Positions 18,265 to 27,291 of a DNA stretch of 64,000 nucleotides are shown here, piece by piece. The notes under the pieces were generated by a model. It had not been told where the DNA came from. It did not search any database and worked only from the letters and a program-made list of their open reading frames with translations. Both the position numbers and the translations under genes were made by a program. The stretch's first letter is position 1. Each line of letters opens with the position of its first letter. This DNA comes from JBILCM01 sp044353165 (GTDB lineage Bacteria > Bacillota > Bacilli > Paenibacillales > YIM-B00363). Location: contig JBILCM010000002.1 of assembly GCA_044353165.1 (NCBI GenBank), positions 50,005-114,004 of the forward strand, read 5' to 3'.

Positions 18265-18590
18265 TGACTCTCCACCTCCGCATGTTTTGTTAAGCTCTTT
18301 CGGACAAGACCGGACAAACCCTCATCCGTAACAGCGACCACTACACGTTCAAACTTACCGATGCTATGGCCGAGTTCTCGCCGCTGATATTGTTCAACGA
18401 TTGGCACGTTGTAGAATAAACATTTATCACGGTACTTCTTCTTTGCATTGTCTGATGCATCGTTCGCAAGAAGAACGATACGAGCAGTTCCATCGCGCAC
18501 CGCCTTCAATACCGCTTCGTCACCAGTGACAAGTTTTCCCGCCCTAAGGGCAAGGCCTACATACGATAATGTCCGATCCTGATCTTTCAT
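18261..18590 (-). CDS. ylxQ: L7Ae-family RNA-binding protein YlxQ
   Basis: 109-residue protein of the L7Ae/L30e/S12e/Gadd45 fold, which binds kink-turn RNA. The core [20 protein letters not shown] and [16 protein letters not shown] match the family. The ATG at 18590 overlaps the ylxR stop by four bases and the stop overlaps the infB TTG. The conserved nusA-ylxR-ylxQ-infB order suggests a role connected with RNA or ribosomes; the precise function is uncertain. Confidence 0.92.
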   Translation of the reverse strand: MKDQDRTLSYVGLALRAGKLVTGDEAVLKAVRDGTARIVLLANDASDNAKKKYRDKCLFYNVPIVEQYQRRELGHSIGKFERVVVAVTDEGLSGLVRKSLTKHAEVESH

Positions 18591-18919
18591 TCGTCATTCT
18601 CGCCTTCTTCCATGTCACTTGATTGCGACGCTTGAAAACTATGATACTCATCTTCTATTCGAATAAATTCGCGCGCTAACGAATCGTAGATGTCATCCCC
18701 AATTGTCACCTTCAAGGCTCGATCAAGTGACCGAGCTTTCTTCGCGAGCTTGAAACAGGATACATTCCCACATAAATATGCACCCCGACCTGATTTTTTC
18801 CCTGAAATATCAATCGCGACCTCGTTAAGAGGTGTTCGAACGACTCGAATCAATTGTTTTTTTGCCTTGCTCTCTTGACATGCAACACATTTGCGCAATG
18901 GAATACGCCGAACCCTCAC
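18587..18919 (-). CDS. ylxR: YlxR-family RNA-binding protein (RnpM)
   Basis: 110-residue small nucleic-acid-binding protein. The N-terminal RIPLRKCVACQ and later KSGRGAYLCGN are family signatures. An ATG at 18925 has GGAGG only one base away, while the GTG at 18919 has it at seven bases and gives the usual family N-terminus, so GTG was chosen. YlxR of B. subtilis has been reported to modulate RNase P and is also called RnpM. The C-terminal tail beyond about residue 90 is acidic and looks disordered. Confidence 0.9.
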   Translation of the reverse strand: MRVRRIPLRKCVACQESKAKKQLIRVVRTPLNEVAIDISGKKSGRGAYLCGNVSCFKLAKKARSLDRALKVTIGDDIYDSLAREFIRIEDEYHSFQASQSSDMEEGENDE

Positions 18920-18945
18920 AGTCATTCCTCCTCAAATCCCACGAA

Positions 18946-20040
18946 TTACTCTATGGTGACTGAGTTATGGATGAAATCTTCTGTAGAGCGTGGTCTTCCA
19001 TACTCCGTTTCAGCTTGAGACTCACTTTTGATATCGATTTTCCATCCTGTTAGCTTTGCCGCTAATCTTGCGTTCTGCCCTTTGATACCGATGGCTAAAG
19101 AAAGTTGATAATCCGGCACGACAACACGGGCTGTCTTCTCTGACTCGATGACTTGAACTTCAACAACCTTCGAAGGACTAAGTGCATTCGAAACATATTC
19201 TTCCACATCATCACTCCATCGAACGATATCAATCTTCTCACCACGAAGCTCAGACACAATGGTCTGAACACGGGCGCCTTTGGGTCCAACACACGAACCG
19301 ACGGGATCAACATCGTCATTGCGGGAATAGACTGCGATTTTTGAACGAAATCCTGCTTCTCTTGCAACGGATTTAATTTCTACAACACCGTCATAAATCT
19401 CTGGAACCTCAAGCTCGAACAATCTTTTTAACAGACCTGGATGTGTGCGTGATAAAACAATCTGTGGACCTTTGGTAGTATTCTCAACACGTGTAATGTA
19501 TCCCTTGACCCTTTCGTTGAGTTTAAACTTGTCAGACGGCATCAGTTCGGATATCGGCATAACAGCTTCCACTTTGCCAAGATCTATATACACATTGCGT
19601 GAGTCAATACGTTGAACGATACCGGTTACGATATCTTCCTCTTTATCTACAAAAGCACTGTAAATGAGGCCGCGCTCCGCTTCACGTATACGTTGTGTGA
19701 CGACTTGTTTCGCAGTTTGTGCTGCAATTCTACCAAAATCACGCGGTGTTACTTCAATCTCGACGACATCGTCATTCGTAAAATGTGGATTTATCTCACG
19801 CGCCGCATAAAGCGAAATTTCCATGCGTGGGTCGAGTACATCATCAACAACTTTCTTGCGGGCAAATACTCGGATGATGCCCGTTAGTCGATTAATATCC
19901 ACCCTCACATTCTGAGCGGTATTGAAATTGCGTTTGTAGCTAGATATGAGTGCAGCTTCAATAGCCTCGAGCAACACTTCCTTGCCAATTCCTTTTTCTC
20001 GTTCGATTTCTGCTAATGCCTCAATAAAATCAGTGTTCAT
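18946..20040 (-). CDS. nusA: Transcription termination/antitermination factor NusA
   Basis: 364-residue RNA polymerase-binding factor. Order: N-terminal polymerase-binding domain (1-125), S1 (about 135-200), KH1 and KH2 (about 230-345; PVGSCVGPKGARVQTIV and SLAIGIKGQNARLAAKLTG). No C-terminal acidic repeats, as usual in Bacilli. The ATG at 20040 follows GGGGGAAAGGA. It is the second gene of the rimP-nusA-infB operon, whose leader contains a weak-terminator-like hairpin that NusA itself may control. Confidence 0.97.
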   Translation of the reverse strand: MNTDFIEALAEIEREKGIGKEVLLEAIEAALISSYKRNFNTAQNVRVDINRLTGIIRVFARKKVVDDVLDPRMEISLYAAREINPHFTNDDVVEIEVTPRDFGRIAAQTAKQVVTQRIREAERGLIYSAFVDKEEDIVTGIVQRIDSRNVYIDLGKVEAVMPISELMPSDKFKLNERVKGYITRVENTTKGPQIVLSRTHPGLLKRLFELEVPEIYDGVVEIKSVAREAGFRSKIAVYSRNDDVDPVGSCVGPKGARVQTIVSELRGEKIDIVRWSDDVEEYVSNALSPSKVVEVQVIESEKTARVVVPDYQLSLAIGIKGQNARLAAKLTGWKIDIKSESQAETEYGRPRSTEDFIHNSVTIE

Positions 20041-20074
20041 GAACGTCCTTTCCCCCTTTCCATAATTGCAAATC

Positions 20075-20542
20075 CTAAAACAAAATGGTTAAACGCGCAC
20101 TTGAAACTTGATTCATTCGAATAGTATAAAATTTTCCCTTTTTCCCCACTTTCAAAACGACCACCGATTCATCATACGATTCCAGTAAACCTTCAAATTC
20201 TTTCTTTCCATCTATGAGTTCATTGGTCGTAATATACACGTCTTTCCCTACTGCTCTGCGGTAATCTTCATTCTTCAATAAAGGGCGTTCCGCTCCAGGG
20301 GATGAAATTTCTAAAATGTAAGCTTCAGGTATCGGATCGTTCCGGTCCAATTGTTCGCTGAAATATTCACTAATCTTGCCGCATTCATCGATATCAATTC
20401 CACCTTCTTTGTCAACATAAACCCTCAAGAAACGATTGCCGCCTTCCATCACATATTCCACTTCAACCAATTCAAATCCCTCTTGATCGAGGTAGGGTTG
20501 GATCATATCGGCAACAACTCGCTGGACATGCTCACCGTTCAC
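20075..20542 (-). CDS. rimP: Ribosome maturation factor RimP
   Basis: 155-residue 30S assembly factor. The family segments FELVEVEYV, GGNRFLRVYVDKEGGID and EISSPGAERPL are present, followed by the C-terminal SH3-like barrel. The start is GTG at 20542 behind GGGAGG at seven bases. It is the first gene of the nusA-infB operon and follows an extended -10 promoter and a leader hairpin. Confidence 0.96.
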   Translation of the reverse strand: MNGEHVQRVVADMIQPYLDQEGFELVEVEYVMEGGNRFLRVYVDKEGGIDIDECGKISEYFSEQLDRNDPIPEAYILEISSPGAERPLLKNEDYRRAVGKDVYITTNELIDGKKEFEGLLESYDESVVVLKVGKKGKFYTIRMNQVSSARLTILF

Positions 20543-20558
20543 AAAGCAACCTCCCTAA

Positions 20559-20590
20559 GGAAAACGTAAAGAGTGGGTTCCCCCACTCTT
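20559..20590 (-). terminator. Weak intrinsic terminator / attenuator in rimP-nusA leader
   Basis: Perfect 9-base stem AAGAGTGGG/CCCACTCTT (20569-20577 with 20582-20590) closed by a GGAA tetraloop, followed on the minus strand by an interrupted T tract (TACGTTTTCC). It lies between the promoter and the rimP start. Such hairpins with poor U tracts are the type whose function in B. subtilis depends on NusA. Confidence 0.6.
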
Positions 20591-20623
20591 AATAATAAAC
20601 CTTATCTTCATAATTACTAGAAA

Positions 20624-20652
20624 ATTATATCACACGAAGAAAAAACAAACAA
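20624..20652 (-). promoter_or_regulatory. Sigma-A promoter of the rimP-nusA-infB operon
   Basis: TTGTTT (20647-20652), 17-base spacer, TATAAT (20624-20629) with TGA immediately before it, an extended -10. It lies about 30 bases after the murI stop. The predicted leader is about 75 bases and contains the attenuator-like hairpin. Confidence 0.7.
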
Positions 20653-20680
20653 GTGGCGTTTAAACCTCCGTGTTCGTAAC

Positions 20681-21457
20681 TTATGTGTGCAGGCGTTCGT
20701 AAATGCTTAATGCCGTCTTCATTCGGTTGATATAGGATTGGTTGCCATCCGTGCAAACAAATTCAACAATGGGACGTGCAGACAATTTTTTCATATCCGA
20801 TCTTTGCATGCGTTCAATCAATCGATTCACTGTCCCTTGATGACCATCAATAATATTCATGTGTTGCGGTATCATTCGTTGTAACAGTTGCTTAAAAAAG
20901 AGAAAATGTGTACATCCTAGCACCAATGTTCCATATTCTGCAAAATCGAACTTGGAAAACTGGTGACGCAAGTATTGCTCAACCTCGTCGCCGTCAAACA
21001 AGATTTGTTCACCATATTGAACAAGTTCAGGTAAAGGTAACGAATCCACAATGCTATGATCATCCACGCGGTTCACCAAGTTATTGTACTTGGATTCTCT
21101 TAATGTTAATGGGGTAGCGATAACCAATACTCTTTTACCACTCGAACGGTTCATTGCAACGGCGGGTTTTACAGCAGGTTCCATGCCGATCACAGGTATT
21201 GAATACGTGTTGCGAATCTCTTCAATTGCAATACTCGTTGCTGTATTACAAGCAATAACCAATGCATGAATATTACGGTCCATGATCGATCTAATGGATT
21301 GCGCAATATAATTTTTGACATTGTCTTTCGGCTTTGTTCCATATGGAACGTGGGCAGTGTCTGCCAAATAAATACATTGAGCATGCGGTAATCGTTTTCT
21401 CGCTTCGGCAAGCACCGTTAACCCACCGATGCCGGAATCAAAGAATGCAATCATCAT
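20681..21457 (-). CDS. murI: Glutamate racemase
   Basis: 258-residue cofactor-independent racemase that supplies D-glutamate for peptidoglycan. The two catalytic cysteines are in IACNTATS (C70) and VLGCTHF (C182), and the N-terminal FFDSGIGGLTV holds the substrate-binding DSG. The ATG pair at 21457/21454 is preceded by a GGTGA-type site. Its position between polC and rimP differs from B. subtilis, where racE lies elsewhere. Related aspartate racemases are possible, but MEPAVKPAV and both cysteine contexts favour MurI. Confidence 0.93.
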   Translation of the reverse strand: MMIAFFDSGIGGLTVLAEARKRLPHAQCIYLADTAHVPYGTKPKDNVKNYIAQSIRSIMDRNIHALVIACNTATSIAIEEIRNTYSIPVIGMEPAVKPAVAMNRSSGKRVLVIATPLTLRESKYNNLVNRVDDHSIVDSLPLPELVQYGEQILFDGDEVEQYLRHQFSKFDFAEYGTLVLGCTHFLFFKQLLQRMIPQHMNIIDGHQGTVNRLIERMQRSDMKKLSARPIVEFVCTDGNQSYINRMKTALSIYERLHT

Positions 21458-21494
21458 GAATTCACCAAAATTCTACAGAAAATTCAATCCACTA

Positions 21495-24400
21495 CTAAAA
21501 TAATGCCAACTGGTTGGAATCGGGTAATCCCCGAAAACACCCCATGGTTGTAAGCAATTCAATGACTGTCTTTGTCGCCCTCGAGCGGGACTGAAAATCT
21601 TCAATTGAAAGAAAGGGGCCGTCTCCTCGAGCTGCAGCAATGTTGCGCGCAGCATTCTCACCAATGCCAGCCACAGCAGAGAATGGAGGAATCAAAGCAT
21701 TCCCCTCGACAAGGAACTTACGGGCATCAGACCTAGCAAGATCCAAAGATGAAAACGTAAAGCCGCGCGCAGTCATTTCAAGTGCGATCTCTAGAGAAGA
21801 TATCGAATTCCGCTCCTTTGTCGAGGCTTGAAATCCTTTGCTCTCAATCTCCGAAATTTTCGCCAGAATTGCGGCATATCCATGTGTCAACAATTCCAAT
21901 TCAATATCCTCGGCACGAACTGTGAAATAGGTTGCGTAGAAATAAATAGGATAATACACTTTAAAATATGCGGTACGGACTGCTGAAATAACATAAGCCG
22001 CAGCATGTGCTTTAGGAAACATGTATTCAATGCGAAGACACGAGTCGATATACCACTGTGGTACCCCGCAGTTTTTCATCTCTTGGATCCATTCATCAGT
22101 CAAACCTTTTCCCTTGCGCACGCTTTCTGTGATCTTAAAAGCAAGTGCGGCATCCATGCCCGCTTTATAAATAAGAAATAGCATAATATCATCGCGGCAA
22201 CCGATCACGGTCTTAATAGAACAGATACCATTCTTGATTAAATCTTGTGCATTCCCAAGCCAAACGCCCGTTCCGTGTGATAACCCTGAAATTTGCAACA
22301 AATCCGCGAACGACTTCGGTTGCGTTTCTTCAAGCATTTGCCTTACAAATCGAGTCCCCATCTCGGGAACACCGTACGTCGCCACAGGAGTGCGGATTTG
22401 AGCTTGAGTAACGCCTATAGCTTCCGTTGTTGAAAAGATACTCATCACTTTGGGATCGTTCATCGGGATCGAAGTTGGATCAACGCCTGTTAAATCTTGT
22501 AACATGCGCATCATTGTAGGATCATCGTGACCGAGAATATCTAGTTTTAACAAATTCGCATCAAATGCATGATAGTCAAAATGTGTGGTCTTCCATTCTG
22601 AAGATGTATCATCCGCCGGGTACTGTACCGGGGTAATATCTTCAACATCAATATATTCTGGAACCACAACAATTCCACCAGGGTGCTGACCTGTTGAACG
22701 TTTCACGCCTGTGCAGCCTATGGCTAGACGTTCTTCCTCTGCACTGCGCCATTTTATATTCTTGTCTTCTTCATATTTTTTAACAAATCCGAATGCCGTT
22801 TTTTCAGCGACGGTTCCGATCGTGCCCGCTCGAAATACATTGCGTTCACCGAACAAGATCTTGGTATAGTTGTGCGCTTGCGGTTGGTATTCACCTGAAA
22901 AATTGAGGTCAATATCCGGAACTTTATCCCCTTTGAAACCCAAGAAGGTTTCGAATGGGATGTCTTGTCCCTCTCCCTTCATTGCAGTGCCGCAACGTGG
23001 GCATGCTTTGGTTAGTAAGTCAAATCCCGAAGGAACAGATCCGTCCAGAAACCATTCACTCCATAAACACGATCTGCAAAGATAATGAGCAGGCAACGGG
23101 TTAACCTCTGAAATTCCGAGAAACGTTGCTACGATGGAAGAACCAACGGAACCCCTAGAACCTACCAAATAGCCATCTTCATTTGATTTTTTAACGAGCC
23201 GTTCAGAAATTAAATAATTGGCTGAAAACCCATACTTAATAATAGGTTGCAGTTCTTTTTCGAGTCTTGCTTCTACAACCTCTGGAATCGGATCTCCATA
23301 AAGTCGTCGGGCAGTCTCGTAGCACTTGTTGCGGATTTCTACATCTGCACCTTCAATTAGCGGTGTGTATAATTGGTCTGGAAATAACTCAATCGACTCA
23401 AAACGTTCTGCCAGAGCAATCGTATTACGTACAACAACATCATAAGCTGTTTCTCTATTGAGAAATGAGAATTCATCCAGCATTTCATTCGTTGTCCGAA
23501 AATGCGCATCCGGTTTACGCAAGTCCTTCAGTGGACTAAAGCCAGTAATGCCATGAATGGTAATCTCACGAAATAATTGCTGGTGTGGATGGGCGTAATG
23601 AACATTGCCTGTTGCGATCACCGGTTTTCCGAGATTTCTGCCAATTTCCAATATGGAATGGATGGTTAATTGAATTTGAGTCAAATCAGTCACAAGACCC
23701 TTATCAACAAGATGCTTGTAGAATGTCAAAGGTTGGATTTCAAAAAAATCGTAAAAGCGAGCGACTTCTTGAGCTTCTTCAAACGATTTATTCAAAACAG
23801 TTTCAAAAAATTCACCTTTTTCACAACCCGATCCAATCCATAAACCGTCCCGCAATGCTTCTAATTTCGACTTAGGAATGCACGGTACTCGTTGAAAATA
23901 TTGTGTGTGAGAAATCGACACAAGCTTGTATAAATTTTTTTTGCCGATGGCATTAAGTGCATAAATATTGCAATGAAAAGGACGGACATTGCTAAGATCA
24001 CGTCCAATATTACAGTTCAAATCAGATAAAAATTTCATGTTTAGAGTGGATACTTCCTTGAGCATATGAAAGACGATCTCACTCAACGCTTGAGCATCAT
24101 CAATAGCACGATGATGATTTTCTAAAGACACTTTATACTTATCTGCCAACGTATTCAAACGATGATTTTTCATGTTGGGATAGAGCCATCTCGCCATCTC
24201 CAATGAATCCATAACGGGGTTATTCGCATGCATAATGCCATGGCGTTTGCATGCCGCATCCAAAAATCCCGAGTCAAAACGAGCGTTATGCGCCACAAAC
24301 ACACAATCACCGGCCCAGTCCACAAATCGGGAGATAACCTCACGCTCTTCAGGGGCCTGAGAAACCATTTCGTTCGTTATGTTCGTGAGTTGCGTGATCT

Positions 24401-25805
24401 GTTGTGGAATCGCTTCATGCGGATTTATAAATTCGGAGAAATGCGCAATGATTTTACCGTTCTTCATCTTGACGCCAGCCAATTCAATGATTTTATTGTA
24501 CGTCACAGATAATCCCGTTGTTTCCACATCGTAAATCACATAAGTTGCATCAGACAATTCACGATCGTCAGCTTGATGAACGATAGGAATCCCATCGTTA
24601 AGCACATTCGCTTCGATCCCATAAATCATTTTTATTCCATATTTCTTCGCAACTTTTGCCGCCTCAGGGAAAGACTGTACGTTTGCGTGATCTGTGACCG
24701 CGAGCGCTTTATGCCCCCATTTTGCTGCAAGTTGAATATATTCTGTAATGTCACTTACTGCATCCATCGTACTCATTGTGGTGTGAAGATGAAACTCCAC
24801 ACGTTTTTCATCAGCATCGTCATGACGTTGTATGGAGGCTTGCGCCTCGTTAATATCTGACACAATCACAACAAGATCAGGTTCCTGCATGAAGCGATCA
24901 TATTCTACCCGACCGCGAATCCGAACCCAATTGCCTAAGGTTAATTGGTTTAAAATTTTTACATCTTCCTTGGTTTTAGCAAAACATTTGCACTGAATAG
25001 ATTCCGAAAAGTCCGTCAAAGAAAATTGAAACAACGTGCTTCCGTTTCGCAACTCTTTAACATCCAATTGAAAAATCGAACCTTGAATAATTACTTTTTT
25101 TTCTTCTTCTTGAATCTTTTGGATGGGTATCGGTATGTCCTTGATTTCATATCCAAAAGTCCATTTATTTCCAGGTAACGATGTAAGTTGATTTTTGGCG
25201 ACACGTAACGTTGACTCCGAGATTAATTCTTGCTTAAATTGCATTTCTTCCGCAACGATCTGTGCCTGAAAACGTTCATATTCCTCAACTCTAGACGCTG
25301 AAACTTCGAGTGAAACTCGAAATTCACGCGAAAAGTATTCGTAATAAAAATTTCTAACTAAAGTTCCAACATCTCGTTTCTTTGCTAGTTCCAAAGCTGT
25401 CGTGTCAAGAAGTATGAGATTGATGAGATCCGAAGTCACTTCAATTTTAGCCTTGGCTAGCCATCCATTTATTGAAACAACTTCTGTTTGAGCCCATTCC
25501 ACAAAGTTTGGCCAATACATCTCAACCAACTCAGAGTCGGAGATCACTTCATCATAGTCCACGATTAACTGTAATTTGGTTATGTGAGGGAACTTTGCGG
25601 ATGCAGCTTGACACAATGAACGATATTGAGTACTCGGGATTAATATTTTTTTCTTAACAAAAATTTTCCATTCAGGGGTCAACTTACTCGTTTCTACACT
25701 TTCAATAAATCCATCCTTGAAGAAAGCATCAAAATCACTTGCGTTCACCCCGACATGCTGAATAAACCGTTCGAACCGATTTTGCTTGTCAACCCATTCG
25801 CTCAA
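21495..25805 (-). CDS. polC: DNA polymerase III alpha subunit, PolC type
   Basis: 1436-residue replicative polymerase with built-in proofreading, typical of Firmicutes. Order: N-terminal domain, OB fold (about 235-320), PHP domain (EFHLHTTMSTMDA, from about 335), DEDD exonuclease inserted in PHP (YDVETTGLS with D426 and E428), then the polymerase with a zinc motif (LCRSC and ACPRCG), palm acidic motif PDIDLNFSGEYQP, and C-terminal HhH. The TTG at 25805 follows GGAGGAG and gives 1436 residues, against 1437 in B. subtilis; a longer TTG start at 25844 overlaps proS and lacks a ribosome site. The conserved GLSHGTDVW segment reads GLSHGTGVW here. Confidence 0.97.
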   Translation of the reverse strand: MSEWVDKQNRFERFIQHVGVNASDFDAFFKDGFIESVETSKLTPEWKIFVKKKILIPSTQYRSLCQAASAKFPHITKLQLIVDYDEVISDSELVEMYWPNFVEWAQTEVVSINGWLAKAKIEVTSDLINLILLDTTALELAKKRDVGTLVRNFYYEYFSREFRVSLEVSASRVEEYERFQAQIVAEEMQFKQELISESTLRVAKNQLTSLPGNKWTFGYEIKDIPIPIQKIQEEEKKVIIQGSIFQLDVKELRNGSTLFQFSLTDFSESIQCKCFAKTKEDVKILNQLTLGNWVRIRGRVEYDRFMQEPDLVVIVSDINEAQASIQRHDDADEKRVEFHLHTTMSTMDAVSDITEYIQLAAKWGHKALAVTDHANVQSFPEAAKVAKKYGIKMIYGIEANVLNDGIPIVHQADDRELSDATYVIYDVETTGLSVTYNKIIELAGVKMKNGKIIAHFSEFINPHEAIPQQITQLTNITNEMVSQAPEEREVISRFVDWAGDCVFVAHNARFDSGFLDAACKRHGIMHANNPVMDSLEMARWLYPNMKNHRLNTLADKYKVSLENHHRAIDDAQALSEIVFHMLKEVSTLNMKFLSDLNCNIGRDLSNVRPFHCNIYALNAIGKKNLYKLVSISHTQYFQRVPCIPKSKLEALRDGLWIGSGCEKGEFFETVLNKSFEEAQEVARFYDFFEIQPLTFYKHLVDKGLVTDLTQIQLTIHSILEIGRNLGKPVIATGNVHYAHPHQQLFREITIHGITGFSPLKDLRKPDAHFRTTNEMLDEFSFLNRETAYDVVVRNTIALAERFESIELFPDQLYTPLIEGADVEIRNKCYETARRLYGDPIPEVVEARLEKELQPIIKYGFSANYLISERLVKKSNEDGYLVGSRGSVGSSIVATFLGISEVNPLPAHYLCRSCLWSEWFLDGSVPSGFDLLTKACPRCGTAMKGEGQDIPFETFLGFKGDKVPDIDLNFSGEYQPQAHNYTKILFGERNVFRAGTIGTVAEKTAFGFVKKYEEDKNIKWRSAEEERLAIGCTGVKRSTGQHPGGIVVVPEYIDVEDITPVQYPADDTSSEWKTTHFDYHAFDANLLKLDILGHDDPTMMRMLQDLTGVDPTSIPMNDPKVMSIFSTTEAIGVTQAQIRTPVATYGVPEMGTRFVRQMLEETQPKSFADLLQISGLSHGTGVWLGNAQDLIKNGICSIKTVIGCRDDIMLFLIYKAGMDAALAFKITESVRKGKGLTDEWIQEMKNCGVPQWYIDSCLRIEYMFPKAHAAAYVISAVRTAYFKVYYPIYFYATYFTVRAEDIELELLTHGYAAILAKISEIESKGFQASTKERNSISSLEIALEMTARGFTFSSLDLARSDARKFLVEGNALIPPFSAVAGIGENAARNIAAARGDGPFLSIEDFQSRSRATKTVIELLTTMGCFRGLPDSNQLALF

Positions 25806-25821
25806 TGGCTTCTCCTCCTGT

Positions 25822-27282
25822 TTAGTACGCACGTGCGAATGCAACGGTATGCTTGGCTGGGTTTCCGCATACTAGACAAGTGGACTTGCGTTCGATTGGA
25901 TCGAATGGAATGTTGCGGCTCGTTGCGCCGGTCGCATCTTTTACATGTGTTTCACACACGGCTTCTCCGCACCAACCGGCCATGACAAAACAACGAAGTT
26001 TCTCGTCATTAGTAATGAGTTCGTCTAAGGTGTTGACACTTCGCAAATTCTCGTTCATGAACTGAAGTGCGCGTTGAAACAGTTCCTTGTGCACATCTTC
26101 TAGCATTCGTCTAACTTCAAAGACAATATTGTCCAATGCGATAATGCGTTTTTCCCCGGAAACACGCGAAACGAGAATAGCCTGTCCTTGTTCGAGATCG
26201 CGAGGGCCCAGCTCAATGCGCAACGGTATTCCCCGCATTTCATACTCATTAAATTTCCAGCCAGGACTTAGATCGGAACGATCATCCATGCGAATACGTA
26301 TACCATTGTTTCGTAGCTCTCGAAAAATTTGTTCTGCTTTTTCTATAACGGCCGCTCGTTTCGCCGGTGGTCCAATCGGAATTAGCACAGTTTGTGTAGG
26401 AGCAACTTTAGGTGGAAGGACCAATCCGCGATCATCGCCATGCACCATAATTAAAGCACCGATCAGACGAGTTGATACACCCCACGAGGTTGTATGAACA
26501 AGCTGTTGTTGATTTTCACGATCCAAATATTTTATATCAAATGCTGAGGCAAAGTTGGTTCCTAAATAGTGCGATGTTCCTGCCTGCACTGCACGCCCAT
26601 CACGCATAATCGCTTCTATGGAGTATGTATCAACAGCACCGGCAAACTTCTCGGATGGTGTCTTTTGTCCCACAATCACTGGAATCGCAAGCACATTCTC
26701 AGCAAATTCACGATATGTCTCGAGCATAAGCATCGTCTCGCGCCTTGCATCTTCTTCGTTCTCGTGTGCTGTATGGCCTTCTTGCCATAGAAATTCACTC
26801 GTTCGAAGAAATGGCAGTGTTCGCTTTTCCCAACGTACAACGTTCGCCCATTGATTGATGAGCACAGGCAAATCTCGATAGGATTGAATCCACTTGGAAT
26901 ACATATAACCGATCATCGTTTCAGAAGTTGGACGAATGGCCAATCGTTCCTCTAATTTTTCTCCTCCGGCTTCTGTAACCCAAGGAAGTTCAGGATTAAA
27001 CCCTTCAACATGTTCCTTCTCTTTCTGAAAAAAACTCTCTGGAATAAATAGTGGAAAATAAGCATTACGGTGACCTGTAGCCTTAAAGCGATCATCCAGT
27101 TGCCGTTGTATCAATTCCCAAAGTTCGTAACCGTCTGGTTTAAAAACAATACACCCTCTAACAGGAGCATAATCCATTAAATCAGCTTTACGTATGGTAT
27201 CAAGGTACCATCTTGAGAAGTCTTCTTGTTGAGGTGTAATTTCCCGATTGCCAGCTTGTTTTTTGTCCGATTCATAATTCAT
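25822..27282 (-). CDS. proS: Prolyl-tRNA synthetase, archaeal/eukaryotic type (ProS type 3)
   Basis: 486-residue class II synthetase that charges tRNA-Pro. It lacks the roughly 180-residue editing insertion of bacterial ProRS and instead has the short archaeal/eukaryotic layout. Motif 2 lies in NVVRWEKRTLPFLRTSEF, with QEGHTAH following. The C-terminal zinc-like domain has cysteines in GWCGEAVCE and CLVCGNP and ends in the aromatic ARAY typical of this type. The ATG at 27282 has a weak GGGGG site overlapping the rseP stop. It occupies the slot where B. subtilis has the bacterial-type proS, between rasP and polC, so the exchange was in place. Confidence 0.95.
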   Translation of the reverse strand: MNYESDKKQAGNREITPQQEDFSRWYLDTIRKADLMDYAPVRGCIVFKPDGYELWELIQRQLDDRFKATGHRNAYFPLFIPESFFQKEKEHVEGFNPELPWVTEAGGEKLEERLAIRPTSETMIGYMYSKWIQSYRDLPVLINQWANVVRWEKRTLPFLRTSEFLWQEGHTAHENEEDARRETMLMLETYREFAENVLAIPVIVGQKTPSEKFAGAVDTYSIEAIMRDGRAVQAGTSHYLGTNFASAFDIKYLDRENQQQLVHTTSWGVSTRLIGALIMVHGDDRGLVLPPKVAPTQTVLIPIGPPAKRAAVIEKAEQIFRELRNNGIRIRMDDRSDLSPGWKFNEYEMRGIPLRIELGPRDLEQGQAILVSRVSGEKRIIALDNIVFEVRRMLEDVHKELFQRALQFMNENLRSVNTLDELITNDEKLRCFVMAGWCGEAVCETHVKDATGATSRNIPFDPIERKSTCLVCGNPAKHTVAFARAY

Positions 27283-27291
27283 TAACTTATT

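Noticed and set aside
20569..20590. Reading the rimP leader hairpin as the terminator of murI
   Set aside because: A good promoter lies between murI and the hairpin, so the hairpin is in the rimP leader; it may still stop read-through from murI, but leader attenuation explains the position better.
21470..21484. CodY-box-like sequence (15 bases, three mismatches to AATTTTCWGAAAATT) before murI
   Set aside because: Three mismatches in an AT-rich gap are easily reached by chance, and the site overlaps the ribosome-binding region of murI.
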